DNA of 12,223 nucleotides from Desulfobulbaceae bacterium. GTDB lineage: Bacteria; Desulfobacterota; Desulfobulbia; Desulfobulbales; Desulfurivibrionaceae. A program made the position numbers and the translations under genes. The notes beneath the pieces are model-generated. The model was given only the letters and a program-made list of their open reading frames with translations. It did not search any database and had not been told where the DNA came from. Location: assembly GCA_003557565.1 (NCBI GenBank), contig PWOG01000075.1, forward strand, positions 1 to 12,223, given 5' to 3'. Within the stretch, counting starts at the first letter, position 1, and each line of letters starts with the position of its first letter. This document shows, in pieces, positions 6,882 through 12,223 of this stretch.

Positions 6882-9041
6882 TCAGTCCTGAGTCCGGTTA
6901 ACGGGCATCTCGAACCAGAAGGTGCTGCCCTGCCCTTCGCCGGCGGATTCCACCCCGATGACGCCGTGGTGGTGTTCGACAATCCGGCGGCACAAGGCCA
7001 AACCGATACCGGTGCCATCAAAATGTTGCCGTAACTGCAGGCGGGAAAAAACCTTGAACAACCGCGACTGCTGGCCCTGATCGATGCCGATCCCGTTGTC
7101 CCGGATCTCCACTCGCCACCTGTCGTCCGCCATTGTGGAGTCAATGACGACCTCAGGGCTGATGTCGGCGGGAACATATTTGATGGCATTGCCGATCAGG
7201 TTCTGGAACAACCGGGTCAGCTCATCGCGGCTGGCAACCACTTCGGGCCAGTGACCGTCAACCTTGATGGCGGCCTCGGCCTGTTCAATATCCAGGGCCA
7301 GAAAGTTGAGGGCTTCATCCAGGGAGTCACGGCCATTCATGGTCATCATGGGTTCACTTGTGCGCCCCACCCGGGAAAAATTAAGCAGGGCCACGATCAT
7401 CTCGTCCATCCGCCGGGCTCCGTCGGTGGCGTAAAACATGAATTCCGGCTCCTTCTCGACGAGCCTGTCGGCCATCCTGCGTTCCAGCAGTTGCAGATAA
7501 CCGCTGACCATTCGCAGGGGCTGGCGCAGATCGTGGGAGACGGCATAGGCAAACTGTTCCAGATCGGCATTGGAGCGGGCCAGCTCCTCACTTTGCCGGG
7601 CGGCCAGTTGTTCCGCCTCCTTGCGTTGACTGATATCCTGAAAGGCCACAATGGCCCCTTTGATTTCCCCTTTTTCACGTAACGGGGTAACCACCAGTTC
7701 CACGGGAAAACCGCTGCCGTCTTTACGAAAAAACCATTCTTCCAGACGACGGACCCGGCCGTCATGGGTGGTAAGGCAGATCGGGCAGTTGGTTTCGGGA
7801 TAGTCCCGGCCATCGGGGGTATGATGATGAAAAAGCTGGTGCTGATTATGGCCGATCACTTCCTCGGCGGTATACCCCAGCAGGGTCTGGGCGACATCAT
7901 TAATAAAGGTGCAGCTGCCGTTTTGGTCCGTACCGTAGACCCCCTCTCCCAGGCTGGCCAGCAGCTTCAGGGTGTAGGCCTGTTCCTGTTCCACTCTGCG
8001 CCGGCCCCGGATCATGGCGGTGATCAGCAGCAGCAGCAAAAGAACCGCCAGCAGAGCAAAGAGAAACTGCGACTGCCAACGTTCCCAGGCGTCCTGCACG
8101 GTAAAGGCCGGAGACTGGTCAAAGGGCGGCAAGCGCAAGTCACGCAGCAGTCTCTCCACCGGTCGGTAATCGGCGGGCACCGTAAAGCCGTAAATTCCGA
8201 GTTGGTTGGCGATCTCACCGTTATGGGGCAGGTCGAAAATGGCGGACGCCACCCGCAGAGCAATCTGCTCATCGGTGTGCCCCAGGGCGGCAAAGGGCCA
8301 TTCGGGATAAAGCCGGGTGGAAAGGGCAAAGGGGAAATCGGACTGGGAGCGCTGATTAAAAACCCGGACCGCTGCCGCATCCAGCCGGCCCTCATTGACC
8401 ATGGCTTCCATGACCCCGCTGCGGACAAAGGCGGCGTCGGCCCGACCGTCGAGCATGGCCTCGATGGCGGCATCTTGGGGCATCCCCGTTTTCATAAGGG
8501 TGACTTCCTGAAAAACATCCACCCCTTGTTGCCGAAGCTCAAATGCCTGCATCTGGAAACCGCCCAAAGACTTGGTCCCAACGGTGGCAATAGTCAGATT
8601 TTTCAGGTCTTTCGCCTCATTCAGTTCGTGCCGCTCGGAAGGAACCAGAATAACCCCGCCAAATCTCCTTAAGGACTCCCCTTGAGCCTCGTTGATCAGG
8701 GAAGCCAGGGGGGAGGACAACTGGTCGCGCTGGGCCAGCATGACGTAATGGGCGGGGTTGCTGAGCACAAAATCGATCTCGCCGGCAGCGATTGCTTTTT
8801 CCAGTTCCTGGTAGTAATGGACCCGCAGTTCAAGATTCAGCTCAGCAACTGTTTCATTGAGATAATCCGCCAGGGGTTGCCACTTTTCCTGAGTCTCCGG
8901 CAGCGGACGAAAGGCCAGGATCCCAAGGGTAAAATGGTTGCCGGCAAACGCCGGCACGCTTCCCCCCGTTGCCCAGACTGCCACCAGCAAAAACAGTCCG
9001 AAGAGCAGATTTGCATACCACTTGCCAGGTATTTCTTTCAT
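6882..9041 (-). CDS. Transmembrane sensor kinase with periplasmic PhnD/TtrS-like domain (HK2)
   Basis: Inner-membrane histidine kinase of 719 aa. A signal peptide or anchor (about 1-33, ending AFAG) leads into a periplasmic binding-protein domain (about 36-315) with the NPAHYVMLAQR block at 95-105, resembling PhnD and the tetrathionate sensor TtrS. A membrane helix follows at about 326-344. Next is a PAS domain (about 355-475) with a His/Cys-rich insert: HHH 405-407, YPETNCPIC 414-422. HisKA has His503 in SHDLRQPLR. HATPase_c has Asn618 (LIGNAIKY), DNGIGI (648-653) and GTGIGLA (676-682). Nothing is missing, so it should be an active kinase; the ligand is unknown. It is colinear with HK1 without gaps to about residue 672, which shows tandem duplication. 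No clear ribosome site precedes its ATG and HK1 ends only 35 bp upstream, so expression probably depends on that gene. No receiver domain or cognate regulator is present. Confidence 0.88.
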   Translation of the reverse strand: MKEIPGKWYANLLFGLFLLVAVWATGGSVPAFAGNHFTLGILAFRPLPETQEKWQPLADYLNETVAELNLELRVHYYQELEKAIAAGEIDFVLSNPAHYVMLAQRDQLSSPLASLINEAQGESLRRFGGVILVPSERHELNEAKDLKNLTIATVGTKSLGGFQMQAFELRQQGVDVFQEVTLMKTGMPQDAAIEAMLDGRADAAFVRSGVMEAMVNEGRLDAAAVRVFNQRSQSDFPFALSTRLYPEWPFAALGHTDEQIALRVASAIFDLPHNGEIANQLGIYGFTVPADYRPVERLLRDLRLPPFDQSPAFTVQDAWERWQSQFLFALLAVLLLLLLITAMIRGRRRVEQEQAYTLKLLASLGEGVYGTDQNGSCTFINDVAQTLLGYTAEEVIGHNQHQLFHHHTPDGRDYPETNCPICLTTHDGRVRRLEEWFFRKDGSGFPVELVVTPLREKGEIKGAIVAFQDISQRKEAEQLAARQSEELARSNADLEQFAYAVSHDLRQPLRMVSGYLQLLERRMADRLVEKEPEFMFYATDGARRMDEMIVALLNFSRVGRTSEPMMTMNGRDSLDEALNFLALDIEQAEAAIKVDGHWPEVVASRDELTRLFQNLIGNAIKYVPADISPEVVIDSTMADDRWRVEIRDNGIGIDQGQQSRLFKVFSRLQLRQHFDGTGIGLALCRRIVEHHHGVIGVESAGEGQGSTFWFEMPVNRTQD

Positions 9042-9076
9042 GATATAAGGTAATTTATTTTTTCGGGCGGTGGTTA

Positions 9077-11242
9077 TTAATCAGCGGACCGGTTAACGGG
9101 CATCTCGAACCAGAAGGTACTGCCCTGCCCATGGCCGGCAGATTCCACCCCGATGGTGCCACCGTGGTGCTCGACTATTTTGCAGCACAGGGCCAGGCCG
9201 ATGCCGGTGCCTTCAACTTCGAACTGCTGCGGTAAATGCGGGCGGGAAAAAAGTTTGAACAATGACGATTGGCTCTCCGGATCAACACCTATACCATTGT
9301 CGCGGATTTCCACCCACCAGCGACCGACCGCCACCTGGGACTCCACCTCAATTTTCGGCACGGTACCGGGGGGGACATATTTTATGGCATTTCCAAGCAG
9401 GTTCTGAAACAGCCGGATCAGCTCGTCCCGGCTTGCCAGCACTTGTGGCCAGGTGCCATCAATCTTGATATCCGCCCCGGATTTTTTAATTTCCGGGTCC
9501 AAAAAATTAAGGGCATCATTCACAACATCCCTAGTGGCCAAAAAAGCCTTGGGCTCGCTTTTGCGCCCCACCCGGGAATACTTAAGCAGGCCCAATATCA
9601 TCTCATCCATTTTCCCGGCCCCGTCAAGAGCGTAAAACAGGTAATTTTGTTCATTCTCGCTTAAACGGTCGGCCAGACTGCGCTTGAGCATTTGCAGATG
9701 ACCCTTGACCATCCGCAAAGGCTGCCGCAGATCGTGGGAGGCGGCGCAGACGAACTGCTCCAGATCGGAGCTGGTACGGTTCAGCTCCTGTTTTTTCCTG
9801 CTCAAACGCTGTTTGGTCTCCCGGCTCTGGCTGAGATCCTGGAAGGCCACGATGGCACCCCTGGTTTCCCCCTCGTCTCGCAAAGGGGTAACCACCAGTT
9901 CCACGGGAAAGCCGGTGCCGTCTTTACGCAGAAACCATTCCTCCTGGCGACGGACACGATCATCACGTTTGGTGAGGTAGACCGGACACTCGGTTTCAGG
10001 ATAATCCCCACCATCGACGGTTTGATGATGAAACAACCGGTGATGGTCGGCCCCGATCACCTCATCGGCGGTAAAACCCAGCATGGACAGGGCGGTGTCG
10101 TTAACAAAGGTGCATCTGCCCTTCATGTCGGTACCGAATACTCCTTCACCCAGGCCGGCCAGCAAGTTCAAAATATACGCCCTTTCCCGCTGTACCCGGC
10201 GCCGGGCATACACCAGGCCGGTGACCAGCATCAGCAATAAAAAAATGGCCAGCAACCCGGAGATTAACTGCCATTGCCAGCGCTCCCAGGCATCTCCCAA
10301 GGTAAAAGCCGGAGACTGGTCAAAGGGCGGTAGCCGCAAATCACGCAACAACTGCTCCACCGGCCGGTAATCCGCCGGTACGGTAAAGCCGTGAATCCCT
10401 GTTCGAGCGGCAATCTCGCCGCCATGGGGCAGGGAAAAAATGGCCGCCGCCACATCCAGGGCCATCTGCTCATCGGAGTGAACCAGAGCGGCCAAAGACC
10501 ATTCGGGATAGATCGCGGTGGAAAGGGCAAAAGGAAAATCCTGGCGGGACTGCGGGTTAAGCACCCTGACCGCCCTGGGTTCCAGCCGTCCTTCGCTCAC
10601 CAGGGCCTCCAGGACCCCGGTGCGGACAAAGGCGGCATCGGCCTCGCCGTTTACAAGGGCATAGGCGGCCGCATCATGAGGCATTCCCGTCTCCAGCAGG
10701 GTGACGTCCCGGAAAACATCAATGTCGTGGTTCCGCAACTCCAGGGCCTGCGCCTGAAAGCCGCCCAGGGATTGCAGGGACACGGTGGCCACCACTTGAT
10801 TCTTCAGATCCGCCGGCCGCCGCAGATCTTCACGATGGTCGGGAACCAGGAGCACGCCGCCGAAATTTCTCGCGGGGGTGCCATCCACCAGGTTGATCAT
10901 GGTGGCCAGGGGTGAAGACAACTGGTCCCGCTGGGACAGTTGCACGTAATGGGCGGGATTGGTAAGGACAAAGTCGATTTCGCTGCGGGCGATCGCTTCT
11001 TCCAGGGCAGGGAAATTAAGGGCCCGCAGTTCGATATTCAAACCCTTTACGGTTTCATTAAGGTAATCCGCCAGCGGCTGCCATCGTTGCTGGGTAACAT
11101 CCGCCGGCCGATAGGTCAGAACCCCCATGGTGACCTGCTCTGCCGCGGCTGCCGGGGAGCCACCCTGTGGCCCCCAGGCGGCAAGGAACAAAAAGATGCC
11201 AATAATCAGGACCAAACCCCGCTTGCCAGCAAAATACACCAT
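9077..11242 (-). CDS. Transmembrane sensor kinase with periplasmic PhnD/TtrS-like domain (HK1)
   Basis: First gene of the three-kinase unit, 721 aa and paralogous to HK2. A signal peptide or anchor (about 1-34, ending AAAA) is followed by a PhnD/TtrS-like periplasmic domain (about 36-315; NPAHYVQLSQR at 95-105), a membrane helix (about 328-346) and PAS (about 355-475). HisKA has His503 in SHDLRQPLR. HATPase_c has Asn618 (LLGNAIKY), DNGIGV (648-653) and GTGIGLA (678-684). It differs from HK2 by a two-residue insertion near 675 and by YPETECPVY in place of YPETNCPIC in the PAS insert, so it has one Cys fewer there. The start is supported by GGAG at 11251-11254, 8 nt before the ATG. PhnD-like sensor domains are known to read small oxyanions (TtrS reads tetrathionate), but the specific ligand here is not readable. 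A 213-bp gap separates it from the upstream DUF5714 gene, so it may have its own promoter. Confidence 0.88.
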   Translation of the reverse strand: MVYFAGKRGLVLIIGIFLFLAAWGPQGGSPAAAAEQVTMGVLTYRPADVTQQRWQPLADYLNETVKGLNIELRALNFPALEEAIARSEIDFVLTNPAHYVQLSQRDQLSSPLATMINLVDGTPARNFGGVLLVPDHREDLRRPADLKNQVVATVSLQSLGGFQAQALELRNHDIDVFRDVTLLETGMPHDAAAYALVNGEADAAFVRTGVLEALVSEGRLEPRAVRVLNPQSRQDFPFALSTAIYPEWSLAALVHSDEQMALDVAAAIFSLPHGGEIAARTGIHGFTVPADYRPVEQLLRDLRLPPFDQSPAFTLGDAWERWQWQLISGLLAIFLLLMLVTGLVYARRRVQRERAYILNLLAGLGEGVFGTDMKGRCTFVNDTALSMLGFTADEVIGADHHRLFHHQTVDGGDYPETECPVYLTKRDDRVRRQEEWFLRKDGTGFPVELVVTPLRDEGETRGAIVAFQDLSQSRETKQRLSRKKQELNRTSSDLEQFVCAASHDLRQPLRMVKGHLQMLKRSLADRLSENEQNYLFYALDGAGKMDEMILGLLKYSRVGRKSEPKAFLATRDVVNDALNFLDPEIKKSGADIKIDGTWPQVLASRDELIRLFQNLLGNAIKYVPPGTVPKIEVESQVAVGRWWVEIRDNGIGVDPESQSSLFKLFSRPHLPQQFEVEGTGIGLALCCKIVEHHGGTIGVESAGHGQGSTFWFEMPVNRSAD

Positions 11243-11287
11243 ATTTCACGCTCCATGATAAAGATCCGGGCCAAAAGCAACAAAGGC

Positions 11288-11345
11288 TAAAAGTGCTCAA
11301 CCAGAGATTTACCACTTTAAAATCTGATGCACAACGACACCGTTG
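11288..11345 (-). promoter_or_regulatory. Nested inverted repeats upstream of the kinase operon
   Basis: The sequence 46-103 bp before the HK1 start is AT-rich and holds three short dyads. They are TAAAAGTG/CACTTTAA (11288-11295 and 11313-11320, 7 of 8), AGATTT/AAATCT (11305-11310 and 11320-11325) and CAACG/CGTTG (11332-11336 and 11341-11345). This is the natural place for the kinase promoter and an operator, but I cannot pick convincing -35/-10 boxes, and no sigma-54 GG/GC pair fits. The function is inferred from position only. Confidence 0.25.
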
Positions 11346-11380
11346 AAACTCTACTGGTGCTGCCGGCGTCAAACACTTTA

Positions 11381-11455
11381 CCAGGCAACCCAACACTTGG
11401 GTTTGTCCCGTAAGCACAGTCGCGCGGGGCGCATGATTCGGTGCCCAGTGATCGC
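11381..11455 (-). repeat. Dispersed intergenic repeat, copy 2
   Basis: Read on the minus strand, this 75-bp block starts GCGATCACTGGGCACCG immediately after the TAA of the DUF5714-like gene and ends GGGTTGCCTGG. It matches both ends of the block at 4579-4713 but lacks about 60 nt of its middle. It contains a perfect hairpin, AACCCAA/TTGGGTT with a 3-nt loop (11387-11403). There is no T-run on the minus strand, so it is not a classic intrinsic terminator. Confidence 0.6.
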
Positions 11456-12223
11456 TTATCTCGCCAGGGGGCATTGCCGGCGAATGCACTGCGGGTTGGC
11501 GGCGGCCTGAAGGCAGGAAAAGTCGGCTTCGGCCAGCAGGGAAACCGGCAGCAGTTCACGGGAAATAGCGGCGGCCTGGCGCAGGGCGGTGAAGGACTCC
11601 CGCTGGCAGCAGCGGGCCCCGGTGATTTTTGCCACGGCCCCCAGCACCCGGGAGGTGATTCCCTGCACCGTGCTGCGGGGTTGAGGGGTCAGCGGAGTGG
11701 CGGCCAGCAGGACGCTGAAGGCGATCCCCACTCCCGAGGCGGCCCCGCAGTTGCCCCAGAATCCACAAACCCCGCCGGGCACCTTGGCACCCCGCTCGAT
11801 ACCGGTGAGAATGGATTCCCTGGCAAGTTCGCCGCCCCGGTTGCGATAGGTGGCCAGGATCACCCCCGGCACCAGGGCATGGTGTTCCGGGCCGTGCATG
11901 GGAATGGCCGGATGCCGGCGAATTTCTGCCAGCAGGGCCAGCATGTCCTGTTCTTTGGTTGCACTGCAGATCATCCGGATGGCCGACAGGCCGTCGCGCT
12001 GATGACAGTCATCACAGACATAATGACCGTGGCGGCAAACGGCGTTGGTCTTTTGGGTGCCGCCGCAGTAATAGCAGGAATGGGGCCGTTCTTCCCGGGA
12101 GTATTGAATTTCCTGGCCACAGATCAGGCAGCCGGCCTGATGACGCGTCCCATCGGCGCCAACGGTCGCCGGCGGCGGAGCCGGCTCAATGCCCGCCACA
12201 ACGGGCGGCCGGAGGGTGGTCCC
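11456..12223 (-). CDS. DUF5714-like cysteine-rich protein (probably 5' truncated)
   Basis: I recognise this as resembling the DUF5714 family, a domain of unknown function. From the GTG at 12199 it would have 247 aa. The frame stays open to the window edge and that GTG has no ribosome site, so the true start is probably upstream. It has 15 cysteines. The N-terminal set looks like metal-binding knuckles: CLIC (24-27), CYYC (42-45) and CRHGHYVCDDCH (55-66). The rest has the family-like blocks GPEHHALVPG (103-112), GGVCGFWGNCGAASGVG (142-158) and GARCCQRES (195-202). No signal peptide or clear membrane helix is seen, though 152-168 is moderately hydrophobic. Paired Cys knuckles suggest zinc or an iron-sulfur cluster; this is inference. 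Same strand as the kinases but 213 bp away with a repeat between, so co-transcription is uncertain. Confidence 0.7.
   Translation of the reverse strand, partial: GTTLRPPVVAGIEPAPPPATVGADGTRHQAGCLICGQEIQYSREERPHSCYYCGGTQKTNAVCRHGHYVCDDCHQRDGLSAIRMICSATKEQDMLALLAEIRRHPAIPMHGPEHHALVPGVILATYRNRGGELARESILTGIERGAKVPGGVCGFWGNCGAASGVGIAFSVLLAATPLTPQPRSTVQGITSRVLGAVAKITGARCCQRESFTALRQAAAISRELLPVSLLAEADFSCLQAAANPQCIRRQCPLAR

Noticed and set aside
11243..11340. Sigma-54 promoter before HK1
   Set aside because: TGGCCCGGATCTTTA resembles the -24 box but lacks the GC at -12.
11387..11403. AACCCAA/TTGGGTT hairpin as an intrinsic terminator for the DUF5714-like gene
   Set aside because: No T-run follows on the minus strand, and a related hairpin occurs in the other repeat copy, so it is better seen as part of the repeat.

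Overview
The window is 12.2 kb of GC-rich bacterial chromosome from a Gram-negative organism, shown by periplasmic binding proteins, signal peptides and a Tat component. Its gene content (class II aldolase of a long form, stand-alone TatA, ZnuACB, many sensor kinases, a DUF5714-type protein) suggests a Desulfobacterota (deltaproteobacterial) host. That assignment is by feel rather than by a marker gene. There is no rRNA, tRNA, transposase or CRISPR array.

Layout. (1) Positions 3-1229 (+): 3' part of a class II ketose-bisphosphate aldolase, closed by a strong hairpin terminator. (2) Positions 1230-1479: intergenic DNA holding a large imperfect palindrome (1334-1467). (3) Positions 1480-1728 (-): a single tatA, convergent with the aldolase. 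(4) Positions 1729-2000: divergent control region with an AT-rich core and several short dyads. (5) Positions 2001-4565 (+): znuA-znuC-znuB, a complete high-affinity zinc ABC importer with tightly overlapping genes. (6) Positions 4566-4719: convergent gap holding copy 1 of a dispersed repeat. (7) Positions 4720-11242 (-): three consecutive sensor histidine kinases spaced 35 and 26 bp apart. Transcription order is HK1 (9077-11242), HK2 (6882-9041), HK3 (4720-6855). HK1 and HK2 are tandem paralogues with a periplasmic PhnD/TtrS-like binding domain, one internal membrane helix, PAS, HisKA and HATPase. HK3 is a soluble GAF-PAS-GAF-HisKA-HATPase kinase. (8) Positions 11243-11455: control region plus copy 2 of the repeat. 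(9) Positions 11456-12223 (-): a cysteine-rich DUF5714-like protein running off the window edge.

How the genes work together. ZnuA captures periplasmic zinc, ZnuB forms the channel and ZnuC powers it. The three kinases look like one transcription unit, yet no response regulator, receiver domain or output gene lies within or directly after them, so their partner must be elsewhere. The most unusual points are this orphan three-kinase cassette with its duplicated periplasmic sensor, and the dispersed repeat that begins within a few bases of two unrelated minus-strand stop codons. The palindrome beside tatA is a third. No clearly new multi-gene system can be proved from sequence alone; the kinase cassette is the best candidate for a closer look.
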